NCBI GenBank assembly: GCA_021030905.1
Contig: JAGFMI010000004.1
Coordinates: 1,426,001 to 1,490,000, forward strand
Origin: Pyrenula massariospora
Lineage: Eukaryota > Ascomycota > Eurotiomycetes > Pyrenulales > Pyrenulaceae
Direction: 5' to 3'
Length of the DNA: 64,000 bases
Shown: in pieces, positions 1 through 13,730 of the stretch
How positions within the stretch are numbered: position 1 is the first letter of the stretch
How the letters are laid out: each line of letters opens with the position of its first letter
Program-made: the position numbers and the translations under genes
Notes under the pieces: generated by a model
The model's input: the letters and a program-made list of their open reading frames with translations, nothing else
Told to the model about the DNA's origin: nothing
Database searches by the model: none

Positions 1-2805
1 AAACAGACTCTGACGTTGAAATGCCCGATGACACCGTCTCCCTACTGACTTCAGCTCCATCTTGGATTGATAATGACGATCGACCACAACCGGAAAGACA
101 GGTCGCCGAATTCGAATCTGAGAGTCTTGGGTTCATCTTTAATTGGACGCGGTCGTACCAGTGCGGTCTTGAGAGTCTTCCTTTCGAGGTGAGCGTGCAT
201 ATTTTCAAGGGCCGAGTAGCATCACTAATCGTAATGTTGACAGCTCATTGAGGCAATCGCGCTTCGACTTAAAACTGACCCTGACGTGATCAGCCTGGCG
301 CTTGTCAGCAAGTATACCGCTACTACCATTTTGCCGAGCTGGTCTGGAGTGTGGAGAGATAGGTTCCTAGCCCGATATGACTACCCTATCATTGCCGATA
401 GCCTTGAATTCCGGCCAGCTTATCAGATCCGCCAGCTCATCTTGAAAGCGTTTGTCAGCTTTGACAGAGGTGGAGGGCTCCAGGGACTTGAGTGCCTAGA
501 TACGATAAGAGAGATGATTATGGGTATGTAATCACCCAATTTTGGATGGTTTCCTAGACCTCCTACGTACTAAACGTCTCCCAATGCCCGTTAATACTTC
601 TGCTGAAAGCCTTGCTAGAAGCCTACACGACCCCGATGCCAGGCAACAGACCTCCTCATCTCAGCCAGAATCTTCAATGCCTCGAGCTCAGTGAGCGCTT
701 TGTCAAGAACTTCCTCTGCCAGCCGCTGTATAATTATCGACCCGATGACCAGTCCTCCGCTGGTCACGGAGATCCGAACGACTACTTCGATGCCATACAG
801 TTGTGTCTCACGCACATCGTACTTTCCACGGAATCTTTCGCGTCTCTAAGCATGAGTGGACGATCTACTTACGATCCATTAAACGTCTATGGGTGGCGGT
901 CTGACGAATCTTTTCGGACGCTCTACCACATGGCTCTTGTGCCTAGTGAGGTGTGTGGCTTTAATTGGACACTTCCAGTTATGTACTTGGATTTGCACAA
1001 CCTACTGCACATTCGCAACTTTTGGAATCGGCATTTTACATCTGCTGATGAGAATACTTACCGCGAGATGGCACGGGAGTTAGAAAGGCTGGGGCGAGGA
1101 CCTAAAAGTTGGACTGAAACCCTGAACCCAGACGATGAAAAGATCTTTATATCGGACAGATGGATTGGGCACTATAGCTGCATGCACGATTCTAGGGAGG
1201 TCAAGAACCTCGCAGAAAACATGCAGAGTTGTGCCGAGGACTGGCATCCCGTAGCGCCCACGGTAAGTTCTACATATTCCTACGAGCTAGCTTCAATGAG
1301 TTGCCATTTTGTTGCTTCATGGCAAGCCCCACTGACTTTTCTCCTATACTCTTAATCTCACCACCTCAACCTCCTCAAGACATGCAACACGGTTCCACGA
1401 AATCTTCACCCAAATCCCTGCACTCCGCCCTACAATCCCCGACCTCTTTCATTCCAAGATCCCTATGGCATTCTTTCGCGGCATCGCGCCTTTCATCCTC
1501 CCCTCCAAATTTGACTCCTCTGCCCCATGCAACAACCAAATGAAACCCGGCGACATCGATCGAATTTCGTCCATGGGGTACAGTTTCCCGATGTTGACCG
1601 CGCATGATTTTGCAAATCTGGAGGCGAACTTTTATTCAGGGTTGAGGGTCAGGGGTTTTGCACATAAGATTGACATCGGGGATAAGGAGCGGAGGGAGGG
1701 AGAAGGGCAGTTACTGGGATTGTTTCGGAGAGTCGTGATGGTGATGTATAAGCCGACGGAATTGTTTTTGCTGGCAGAGATGGATTACTGGAGATTTGAG
1801 GTGAAGGTGAAGCGGAATATGAGGACTGGAATGGGGTCATCCGACGCGGACCCAATGGAGGGACTTTGGCAACGCACGGATCCGATGGCGCCTGATCAAA
1901 GGCCGCTACCAAACCGGGATTATGTAATTGAGATCGAAGACGCTTATCTCAAGGACCGGGGTCGGCCGCTCAGGTGGAGGGATATTGAATATGCCTATGT
2001 GTATGAGGGGGTACTTCTCCCGGGAGGGAAGATTCAGATGGGCCGGTGGTGGAGGGCTTTTCTTCAGAGTAAGAGGGTCCATACGCCCGCGGAGATGGAT
2101 GAGGATGATGACGAAGAAGATGTCTGGCAGGACATACGGGATGATGAAGAGGAAGAGCAGCCCACCGGAGAAATGCAGCAGCCGCACGACGATTTGCACC
2201 CCCCGCCCGATGCTGAGGCTGTTCTCAACCCTACCCACAACACACCGAATAATCCGCCCTCCAATACCGTACCAACCAGCATTGAGCAGGTCCTCGCTCT
2301 CCTCGAGAAGAATCACGTAGCCCTCGAAGAGCTCCACAATTATCTCGCCGGCTGGCTCCCGATATGGCTGGAATCGAGCAACGTTGATGTACCCACCGAC
2401 CTCTTGGTCCACCAAGAAGCCGCCATTACTCTCAATGATGCCCTACGCAAGCCAGTCGACGCCCTTGCCTCGACCGACCTTATCGGCCAGATCATACCTC
2501 AGGCACGGGCATGTGACACAATGTTAAAGTGTCTTGCTGGACATGTTGCCTTTATGGAGAGAATCCAACAGGGGGATAGTCGTCGAGATAGAAGAATAGT
2601 ACGCAGTAAATTACAGTCGTTAAAAGATAAGCTGAAAGATGCTGCAGAAAGGTCATCGAGGAATGCAGAGGCGGTGCATAAGGGTGTAGAATTGTGGATG
2701 GAAAAGAATGCGCCAGTGAGGAGGGAGAAGGGGAAGCCAAGCGGGGAGACGGGGCCTTATGTCTTTTGGGTCGATGATGGGTGTACAAGGGACAAGGAAG
2801 ATTAA
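1..2805 (+). CDS. F-box domain protein (5' end may lie outside the window)
   Basis: Predicted substrate-recruiting subunit of an SCF-type ubiquitin ligase. The first ATG is at 21, but the frame is open to the window edge, so the start may be further left. Exons read as about 21-188, 244-523, 610-1262 and about 1380-2805. Splicing at 188/244 joins LPFE to LIEAIALRLKTDPDVISLA, a typical F-box helix (about residues 50-90). The rest resembles large ascomycete F-box proteins: a variable leucine-rich middle, a stretch with WRDIEYAYVYEG, an acidic linker (about 2095-2160) and a helical C-terminal part that could be a separate module. The last intron is not clean: the obvious acceptor near 1379 gives the wrong phase for the good frame starting at 1381. 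Substrate is unknown. It converges with PEX20. Confidence 0.7.
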
Positions 2806-3839
2806 GAGAAACATGCTGGAAGGAGTGAGAATGGCACCTTTATGGCGGCTGAGAGACAAACGTGCTTGGAAATGGTGCCTAGGGTTTGGTGGACGCTGGT
2901 AACTGCAAATTAAACTTGCATTTATCGATTATCAGAAAGATTTTGGAGTAATGACGAGCCGGGACAGATACAAATATCTGGAGCAGCGGATACTTAAATG
3001 AGCAATAATGACACGACCTTCTATTAACTTAGTGCAGTGTGAATCGGTAACATCTCTCGTGGCGAATGGGGGCACTGCCCCCATTCGCTTAACGGAATCT
3101 TTCCACAAAAAACGGATTCTAAGTGCCCTATGCCTCGTGCCCTGTGCCTCTAGAGTTGTGCTATACAGTCTATTTAAGCAAGAATGAATCAGTATCTTGC
3201 TAATCGTTACCAGTTTTCTAAATTCTAATTCTCAAGCCCTTCCCGGAGGTCTGGCCCGGAGAATCTTTGACAAGAAAAAGGAGACCGGGATGTTGTGGCT
3301 CCTGCCGCGTACGGAATGTTGGCTTCCTCTTGACAATGCCTTGCTTGGCTATGTTCGGAAGCCTGTATATCCGCGAAACCGTTGTGAGCAGCCCTGATAT
3401 TACGTTCCTCGTATTTTGCATGCTCTAGAAGATGCAATACTGTTGTTAAAAAAATCCAGGCCAACATTTCGCAACAGAGGTGGCGTTTTCACAACATGCA
3501 AGTGCAAGCTACACCTCAAGTGCCGCTTCTGAGAGATTTCTAATGCCCGAATGGGAGTCAGAACATTCTCAAAGGTGTATTGCAACCATGAACTGAGTTC
3601 GTATGAATATGCGGAGAAAGACCAGGCTCGCCATCAAATATGGAGGGCCTCGGGTATCCAGGGTGGAAACATTTTCGTTTCAGCTGTCGTGCTGTATAAT
3701 GATCCTATCCATGGATCCATATGTCCCAACCATCATAATCGTCTGCTTCACTCTCCAACCCTGGATGGTCGTGCGATCTTGTGTCCTGCGCAGACTCAAA
3801 ATCCGCCGTAATATTGTTGCTACTTGGAAGGTGGCCTAG
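2806..3839. other. Intergenic region without a supported gene
   Basis: About 1 kb between the convergent F-box gene and PEX20. Short open frames at 3197-3397 and 3551-3811 lack good starts, splice support and recognisable motifs. It holds the palindrome at 3062-3088, followed by a stretch with repeated gtgccct/tgcctc motifs near 3123-3152. It may include the 3' untranslated regions of both genes. Confidence 0.6.
3062..3088. repeat. 27-bp perfect palindrome
   Basis: Two 13-base arms (gcgaatgggggca and its exact reverse complement) flank one central c. The arms are GC-rich in an otherwise AT-leaning intergenic stretch. It could form a strong hairpin in RNA or a cruciform in DNA. No flanking transposase or target-site duplication was seen. 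Confidence 0.85.
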
Positions 3840-5482
3840 TCATTCCCCTGCCATAGCTGTATCGACACTAGAGGTGGAGTCAAGGTGATTTATTGATGCG
3901 AATGGGAGGGACGAGGTCAATTTTGAATCTTCTGGGGGCTGTCCAAGGCCGCCACTCATGACAGCGCCGGTAGTCGTGGTAACCGTATGCTGTGAAGGCA
4001 TGATAGGAGTATCCACAGGTGGTGATCTTTCAGGGTAGAATGGCCCGCCTGGATGCCGTTGTTGCTCACTGAGGGCCGAAAGTTCATTATGAGCCACGGA
4101 TGGGATAACGATATCCTACAATAAGAAGGATTAGCGCGAACGTTATCGAATAATTTGCTATTTTCTGCAAAAGTGTATAGGAAATGATGAAAATAATTGA
4201 GCAAATTTAGGGAGCATACTGCGTCTTCGTAGTCGGCTTTGCATTGATAGACCACCGCTTCGCTAGAGAATCCCCCCTGGAATAGAAAAAGAAGGCTGGC
4301 CTACCTCCTCTCTTGCCGTGGAATTATCTACTATTTCCTGTCCCTCGACCACTGCCTCCCGATCTCGCAGCCGTCTCATCAAGGCCAGGAATTGACTTTG
4401 CTGAAATTTCTCGCTCTGGTCGTCTTTTACAGAGTCAAGAAGTGCGCCAGCTGTCCTTGCAAGGTCGTCCGCGTCTTGTTGTTGCTGAATGGGATCTTTG
4501 TTGTCATTTTTTTCCGCAGCAGGGATACAATCAGAACCAATTTTCTTCAAGCCATCAACCGCAATTGGTTGTGTATCAGGACGAGGCTTTGTGGTCGAAG
4601 AAGCTTCACCAGAATCTTGCAACATGTCTGATGCCTGGTTCTGACGATCACTCAGCGAGGCTCGCGGTACACTATCCTTTATTGCATTCTGAAGATTTTC
4701 GATATCGCTGACCTCGACTTTATCGGAAACAATCTCTCGGCCGTGCAGTGCTCTCTCGTCGGCCTGCAGCCCTGATGAGGATGCTGCTTCAGCAAAAGCG
4801 GCTTCAAACGCAGCTTCATCAAAATGTTCTGATGGTCTCATTGGATTTTGGTGTGCTGACAGCTGAGGGTCTAGATCTTGGCTCTGATAAATTCCTATGT
4901 TAGGTAGCCCCGTATAAGATCCCAAACCCACGGGCAAGTTCTCGGCGTGAGCTAATGTATGCTGTGGCGGTGTTCTCACAGTCTGCTTGCGATCCGGATT
5001 ATATTGTTGATGTTTCGTAAACTCGGAGTGCCATCCAGCGAGTGGGCTTGACCTCTGTAACGGAGCCTCGGTGCGGAATTGATGTTGAGGGATAGGAGCT
5101 CGACCTGAGCCGGGACTATTCAATCGTAGTCGCTGAAAATCAGCAGCCCATGACGAGGTCTCGCAATTTTGAGGTCCAATAGGCGGCTGAAACGCAGAAG
5201 CTGGGGTTTGAGCGAAGGGACTAAATGTACGATCCAGAGGTTGTCCGGCTTCGAAAGCAGCAAATTCGGCATCCAGGGAACCTGCACGAGGGTCATGGGA
5301 GCGGAAACCCTAGATCATTGTCAGAATGGTTGTAAGTCTGGCATGAGCGAGAGCTTGTGTACCTGTGCGCCACTGGGGTTAAGACGAGAGCGCAAACGGT
5401 CTTGCTGGAGTGTTTTATCGGCAGAAGCGACTTTTTCGAAGTTCTGCAAAGGATTTGAGGGACCACAGAGTGCGTCAGCCAT
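3840..5482 (-). CDS. PEX20: Peroxin 20, co-receptor for PTS2 import
   Basis: PEX20 works with the PTS2 receptor PEX7 to bring PTS2 cargo to the peroxisome docking complex. The model is join(5482-5363, 5309-4305, 4276-4220, 4115-3840), 485 aa with all phases consistent. The N-terminus MADALCGPSNPLQNFEK keeps the conserved early cysteine (residue 6) used for receptor ubiquitination and recycling, followed by TLQQDRL. There are WxxxF-type motifs (WAADF and WHSEF) that in this family bind PEX14/PEX13. The conserved C-terminal block around KFQQSQFLALMRRLRD is present, followed by a helix ending in the spliced segment EAVVYQCKADYEDA. Length and order fit filamentous-fungal PEX20. A longer upstream frame exists, but 5482 gives the family N-terminus. 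Confidence 0.93.
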
Positions 5483-5952
5483 AGTGGAAGCCACGAGAAA
5501 CTCCAAATGCATACAAGCAACGCTTTTAAAGGCATAAGAAAGTTTCAAAACGAACTGCAAACTAGAAGATCTCTTCAGCACGGGTAGGTGGGAGAGACAG
5601 CCAAACGTCAAGGCTGAGTTGCCGAGGCTGTTGCGCTCCAGCCGAAAGCGGGTTGACTGCCAAGATGAGTAGCCCTGTACTCAGTCCTGGCTCGCGCGGC
5701 CATGTACCTACCTACCTATGTAGCTATTTTCTACAAGTAAGTGCCGACCCAGAACAGGTAAGGCATGACTGTGAGCAACTTATAAATGTTTACGGGCTAC
5801 GATGCCGCAGGGTCGGCCGGAATGCCATTTAGAGAGGAGTCTGCCGAGAAAGTAGGCATTACTATGTTTGACAACGGATATACAAGAGCAAGCGATTGGT
5901 AATCGGAGACGGTTCCTAATCTCTACCGTTGAAACCTACGATTTTCAAAATT
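5483..5952. other. Intergenic spacer, PEX20 upstream region
   Basis: About 470 bases between the start of PEX20 and the 3' end of the carboxypeptidase gene, both on the minus strand. It should hold the PEX20 promoter and 5' UTR. Simple repeats of tacctacctacctatgta type occur near 5706-5721. No gene is supported. Confidence 0.5.
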
Positions 5953-7400
5953 TCAGTCTTCCCGGACGTTGTTCAGCAGCCACAGCTGCCCGGCCCACTG
6001 CTCCTCGACTACTGGCCGAATCTGCTCCGGCGGAAGCACGAAGCCACCCTCCTCCTCTGTGACGGGCTCCAATTCCAGCGTCCACGAGTGATTCGCCGCA
6101 TACACTCCGTAATGGTGATCGCGCCCGTTCCCAGCTGAGTAATACTCGATATCACACCCCGTGCCGTACTGATACTGCGCGCCACTACTCGCATTCACTG
6201 CGGCGGCATACCCGCCCGCAACCTCAAGCATGCGTGGCAACGACGGGGGCTGGAGTGCCGGATCGCACGTCCAGCCATAAGGCGTGAGGATCTTCTGGCC
6301 GTAGCTGTGCAGGTCGACATACGAGCGAATGCCTTGGGGGAAGGAGGCGGCGATTGTGTCGGATAAGCCGGACACGGCGATGTTCTCTGGGGTGTCCCCG
6401 GCGGAGAGACCCTGGAAGCTTTCAGAACAGGGGTCTGGAGAGGCGCCTGGTGAGACGCCCCATTTGTAAGCCCAGTTGCGGTTCAGGTCGGTGCCGATGC
6501 AGGTGGCGTTGAGGCGTGGTTCGCGGTTTTTGCGCCAGAGACGGTCGGTAGTTTGCGTGTAGACGAAACCTGTGAGCGTGGTTGCGTAAGTGGGGCAGGG
6601 GAAAGTAATGGGAAAGGAATAGGCTTACCGTCGGGGTTGTGAAAGGGCACGAGCCAGAAATCGTAGGTCTCAAAAAAGCTGGTGACGTTTGAGTCGCCGG
6701 AATTGTAGCCATCTATGAGCTGGTAGGCCCAATATTCGAGAACCTACGGAGAGCATGTCAGTATATCAAGCGCATTGCAGCAATGAGGACCCGAGGGATA
6801 TTGAGTGTCTGTCTTTCTCTAGAGACGAACCAAGGTGCTGATCCACTCTCTGGCATGAACTGTCGAATGCCACAGAATGATAGGCTTAGTTCCCCTCCCT
6901 TCCTCACTATTGTAGTAGTTGTAAGCGTAGATGGTGCGGTTCTCGTACGAGGGGCCAAGGATAAATTTTTCAGAGTTGTTGGGAAACGCCGCGGCCAAAT
7001 CATCCCAGTATTGGAGGTGGTCCGCGTAGTCGTGATAGGTATCGTACCAACTAAGATCTGGCAATTCGCCGCGTTTATGCAAGGCACGATCGTAGACGGA
7101 GGGCTTGGCCTCGTCACGTATCTGCTTGCCCAGGTCGTTGCTCAGTAAGCGGGCATTCAGGCCAATGGCGTCAAAGCTACGGAGCTGGTGAGAAGGAACA
7201 GCGACTTTGATAGAGTCGCGGGATTGCGTGGTGTGGTAGGCAGAAAGTCTCCTCTCAATATTCCTTGCCTCGTGTTGATCTGCCACAGGAATGCCATAAA
7301 CGTGGTAGCCATCGTATTTTGTGCTTGGGCTGCTGTAAGGTGAAGCTCGAATAGGCGCAAGAAGGAGAGCCAGGGAGGCAAAAGCATTAATCAATTTCAT
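5953..7400 (-). CDS. Secreted zinc metallocarboxypeptidase, family M14A
   Basis: Removes C-terminal residues from peptides outside the cell. The model is join(7400-6831, 6743-6629, 6569-5953), 433 aa. Residues 1 to about 19 (MKLINAFASLALLLAPIRA) are a signal peptide, followed by an activation-propeptide-like region to about 110. The catalytic domain has HAREWIS (first zinc His and Glu), GTDLNRNW, the third zinc ligand in DLHSYGQ, and TLELEP with the general-base glutamate. An NPCSE-like segment appears as PDPCSES. All key residues are present, which separates it from the inactive ECM14 pseudo-peptidases. Probably nutritional. It lies divergent from P5C dehydrogenase, with about 800 bases between. 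Confidence 0.92.
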
Positions 7401-8219
7401 AATGTAATAAAGTGTCTTCTCGCAGACAAAGCGCGCTCAGAAGGCACGAAGTTGGAAAGATACAAGCGCTAGTAAACAGCGAGAGACATGAGAAGCAAGC
7501 CAAAAGGGCCATCGGGGGTTGAATGCCTAGATGAACCATTTTATAGTCAATATTGCTCGATACGTTCTGATATCGTCCAGCATTAGCTACTATGTGCTAG
7601 GCAGGGCATCGAGGGCACTGTTCAGGGATCTCGAGAGAGCTGATACCAATCAACCCTATGATGTTCTGAATCTTTCCGCGAGAATAAGACATCGAGAGAA
7701 CATGCGTGATAATCACGCAATTCAATCGTCGCTATATTAGTTGCTCTTGGCATCGAAGAAGGAAGGTGGTTTGGTTGTGTGAGGAGCCCCTCTCTTCACA
7801 TTGCCTGATTCTACCGTGCCTTGCCGTAGTATGTAGGATCAGTCAGGGGAGACAATCGCTCTGATAGGAGTGTTGTAGAGAGGCACGATTTTACAAATCC
7901 TGCTTCAGACATGAGCTTTTTCGCATTGGTAGGGAGGACGAGAATTGAGCCTGACGCAATGTCTCCGCACTCTCGTCAACGCAGCGGCGGCGGAGATGGT
8001 CCCGGCCGCGGGGAACCGTGTCCAGCCTGCAGGAGGTCTGGAAGTTGAAGAAGTGAATTGGAAGAGCTGAGCAGTCGTTGGAATCTTTACTCCGTTTTCA
8101 GTTCTCTCATTTACTGCGAGCCAAGTTTTGTAGTTTTGCGGCTTTGCACAGTAAGCATGTCGAGACTGAAGGGAGGGAGGTTGCTGTTGTCTCTCCACAA
8201 GACTAACCTACATGTTGCT
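7401..8219. other. Divergent intergenic region
   Basis: About 820 bases between the divergently transcribed carboxypeptidase and P5C dehydrogenase genes, presumably with both promoters. A 69-codon frame at 7531-7740 shows no recognisable feature. In-frame ATGs upstream of P5C dehydrogenase at 8058 and 8154 could lengthen its presequence. Confidence 0.5.
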
Positions 8220-10015
<1,796 letters not shown>

Positions 10016-10355
10016 GTGGAAATCGGCAGAAATTAGGGCTGATTCGAGGGAAAAAATTAATTGAGATTCTGCAACGGAGACATGAATATGTGAATTGACA
10101 CGGAAAATAAGCAGTTTTAAATGGTTTTGTCCCATTACGAAACCGTCAGAATATATGGGTCCATATTTGAGCATCAATGTATTGGTAGTCTCGACGGTGG
10201 TTTTCCAAGCGCCTCGTTGAGGAAGCGATGGGAATCGATAGGGATAGAGGATCTCCAATTTAGGAGTCGCCATAGGCGAAGTTTCTCTTTTTATGCTCTT
10301 AGCCTCAGCATTCTCTGACCCCTCAAAGCCGCGCGTGGAGGGGTAATTGTAGAAA
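10016..10355. other. Convergent 3' spacer
   Basis: About 340 bases between the stops of P5C dehydrogenase (+) and APS kinase (-). It holds only the 3' flanks of the two genes; no terminator motif or gene could be supported. Confidence 0.5.
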
Positions 10356-11274
10356 TTAATCCTCCTTCACCGACTTTGGCGCCTTGAGAAGTCCCTTCTC
10401 ATTCAGGTACGCCACGATGATCTTGACTGCGTCTTCGACACTCGTATCCACCGTCTTGATTGTGATCTCCGGATTCAGCGGCTCCTCATACGGAGCACTC
10501 ACGCCTGTAAACTCCGGAATCTTCCCCTCTCGCGCCTTTTTGTACAGTCCCTTAGGATCTCGGCTCTCAGCAACCTCGACCGGACAGTCGATATAGACTT
10601 CAACAAATCGGACTCCTGGCTCTCCGCTGGGTCGTTCAGCTTCGTGGAGCTTGCGAGCTAGATCGCGGTCTGCGCGGTAGGGGCTGATGAACGATGTAAT
10701 CGCAATCGTACAGCTATCAGCAAAAAGTTTTGCAACTTCAGCAATGCGCCGGATATTCTCCTCGCGGTCTTTGGGGGAGAAGCCGAGGTCCTGGTTCAGG
10801 CCGAAGCGAATGTTGTCGCCATCTAGTCGATAGGCGGAGAGGCCGTAAGGAGGTCGCAGGAGAGCTTGCTCGAGGGCAACGGCGATTGTAGATTTGCCGC
10901 TGGCGGAGAGGCCAGTCAGCCAGATCGTTAGCCCGAGTTGAGAGCGCAATTGCGTTCGGATGTTAGGGGTGAGAGGGGTAGGATGGTAGGTTATGTTTCT
11001 GTTGGGACGGGTGATAGTAGTCAGTAGGTGATGCTGTGCGTCCTAAATTGGGAAGAAGTATGAATAGCGTGGGTAAAGAAGTGATGGACATGTGAAGAGT
11101 GGGCTCGTGGAGATCCATAATGACTTCTAAATGAGGCTGCAGGAGTTCGGAAGGGCGGAGAACGGTCATTTTAACAGCTCCTGAGCACACGAAAATAGTA
11201 ATAAGGACACACCACGGTGGGATACAGCAGATTCCAAAACTAGGTGTTCGCAGGGACGGGATGGTTGCGAGCAT
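10356..11274 (-). CDS. MET14: Adenylylsulfate (APS) kinase; first exon uncertain
   Basis: Phosphorylates APS to PAPS in sulfate assimilation. The main exon is 10998-10356. It contains the P-loop GLSASGKST, the [13 protein letters not shown] substrate segment, the [17 protein letters not shown] lid region, [10 protein letters not shown] and [12 protein letters not shown], ending in KSVKED. The conserved family start NITYHP is encoded right after a good acceptor (cccaacag) at 10999, and the split codon needs a phase-2 upstream exon. The only candidates I see start with the ATG at 11274, with donors near 11257 or further in, giving a short variable leader before NITYHP; this is unproven. The total is about 215-230 aa, normal for fungal APS kinase. 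Confidence 0.93.
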
Positions 11275-13730
11275 GCAGTACCATTGTCTGGACTCTTAAA
11301 CATGACAGAAATACGTTGCGACTACGGGCTCCCATGCGTGATGGACCGAAAAATCGCAAGGTTTCAACGTTGAAATTAGGCCTAGACGTTGTGACAAGCT
11401 TTGCTTCGCAGTAGTGTTGACAGCTTCAAAAGAGGAAAGAGAATCCGGAGCATACCTACGTCGCCATAGCTAGAGGACTGGTTCTGTGCTTGGAGACCGG
11501 CCCTTGTAAATTGCAGTTCAAGAACCTGATTTGAGCGTTCTAGTCGGGCGTGAGGGTCCCTCGAGCTACTCTGGTGACTCGAGGTTCGAGATGAGATTTG
11601 TCAAGGCTGGCGTGAGATTTACAACCTGCGGATAGATGTCCGGATCAATCGCCTGTGTAATGGATGATGGAGGTAAATGATGGCGACGGTGCGGCTTGTG
11701 GGGGATAATCGCTTCTGCGGCTTGCAACCGGGATTCCGGGAGCCCACTAACGCCGAGCCTGCATGAAAGAAGTCTTTGCAAGACGTTGGTGCAGAGCGCG
11801 CTCGAGCAGGGTGAAGAGGTCCTTACCCCCCTGCAGTCGTACGAAGTGTCTGCACATCGTCTATCAGCTCACCATATTTTTCTCAACCTCGGCGACGGCC
11901 CAATCCACGAGATTGGCCATGTTTCCTTCACCGAGGACGGTACGTTACCCGGGGTAGCACTCTCAAGCCCACGACCAATGATGCTGATCAGGGCAGCAAA
12001 TGGCTGGCTCCAGGGAACGGGACAGAGGATTTGACGATCATTGATCCCGTGAGCGGCCCGTCATTACCTTAAAGCAGAAACGCAAGTGTTTGCCATCGGC
12101 TGCATAATCTGGAATGCCTGTCCATGGTTCCATGAGCCCTATCCCTGCCCAGGGTCGCACAAGAGAATTCATTCAACTTCCGCCGATGGCTTGCAGCAGC
12201 GAGTAGCTATGGGTCGACCTCCTGAGAGGCCAGATCACACCCTTCAAACTGTATAGACAGGGTTGGCTCAAACAAAATAGCGGGGTCTTCTCAAGTAAAT
12301 CGCATATATTCGGTCTGCTAGTTTTCAGACCTCTCAACTATCAGGATGCTTGCTGCTGACCAGGTGTGTCCTGCTCGATACTCAATTGCTTGCATGTCAT
12401 CCTAGGGAAAGTGTCGAGACAAACATTCGACGCCTGCCACATCTGCGAGTTTTTATTCGGCAACTCGGACTGGCAGTTGGCAAAACCCTGTACTACGAGA
12501 CATTCAACGCCCATCTTTAGAAGATTTCTCAAGATCTCATGGGGAGCATTGTCTGGGTTGAGCTTGGACATGTACCCCGTCAACCCTGGCAAGTTGGGGA
12601 ACAGCCAATCGTCGTGGTAACACAGAGAGATCATAGGGTGAGAGAATGCGGGTTTCGATGGACAGCTCATAGAATTCATCAATCGGTGCGTCACAAGCAT
12701 CGCCATCCGAATGCCTTCATAAGCGAGTTGGCAGCACTCTTTCTCAGTGGACAATTCCACGCCCGGTAATCGCAGCGGCGTCTCTTTGCGAGTTGCACGT
12801 CCTGCATGCGATACGGTGGTTCATTCTTGGTAGAGCGTCCGGCAACCGGTCTTGCGTGACGTAGACCGACCAACAGAGATGGACTGGAAGCAAGATCATG
12901 GTTGCAGGGGGCGGCCTGGACCACTTTCAACGTCGTTGCTGCCGGTGGAACGAGAACAGACATTATATAATCGCCTTGCCCTCTCGCATTTGTCTCTGCT
13001 CGAGTGCTTCCGCTCTGGGTCTCGACCGGCTGGCTTGTTTGTTCTGTCACTGGTGCTGGTCTTTGCGTTGATGTTGACTGCTTTTTGTTCCCGCGCTGCA
13101 ACATCTGAACGTTCTGAAGCACATGCCGCAGACTGTAATGATGAAGGTTGTAGCATAGCACTGTCGAAGCAAGGTCACGGCGTTTGCGGCGTTGCGTTGG
13201 TGCTTTGGGCGGTGCGCGCGTCTTTTGTGCTCGGTGCCTTCTTCCTCGTGCCTTCCGCCCGGCGGTCGGTGACGGAGCCGATGAGCAGAATTCCATTTTT
13301 CACTTTGATGCCACTCTCGTTTTCACGCCCGTCCTGTGTTATGACTACCTCTGCATGTTATTTCCCCACAGCCAGTATTGTCCCCTTCCCCTACCAAGTC
13401 ATGTCCCTTCACCTCACCATCTCGACCTCCATCCGCGCTGTCGACGACAACCAAATCGCAAACTGAATCCGGCGCGGAAGCACCGCGACACGACACTCTC
13501 CGTCTCCGTCCGCGTCGCAGCTGGTCGAACCGTGATAGCTGGCCCCGCGGTGAGCGTCAATACGCCTTCACTTCCGCTTCACCTCCGCGGTTTTCCGAGC
13601 ACGCGTGACAGTGGTGACTGTAGTTTGTGAAGTCTCGAAGTATTCGCATGCAAAATCACTACCTATTACATCTAATCTCTTCCTCAACCTACTCTTCCAC
13701 ATCCCTTTTCAGGTTTTACAACTCTCAGCG
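11275..13730. other. Gene-poor region, about 2.4 kb
   Basis: No convincing gene. The best open frame is 12341-12760 on the minus strand (139 codons). It lacks an ATG at its head and has no recognisable domain. Frames at 12691-13296 (-) and 12852-13466 (+) are low-complexity shadows. The right part (about 12950-13730) is pyrimidine-rich with a tatataat-like stretch near 12963, and is probably promoter and 5' UTR of the following gene. Confidence 0.5.

Noticed and set aside
12341-12760. 139-codon minus-strand frame in the gene-poor region
   Set aside because: Starts without ATG, no recognisable domain, no splice partner found; some protein-like texture but not enough to call a gene.
12691-13466. 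Long overlapping frames on both strands upstream of the hypothetical gene
   Set aside because: Low-complexity, mutually overlapping, and in the likely promoter/5' leader.
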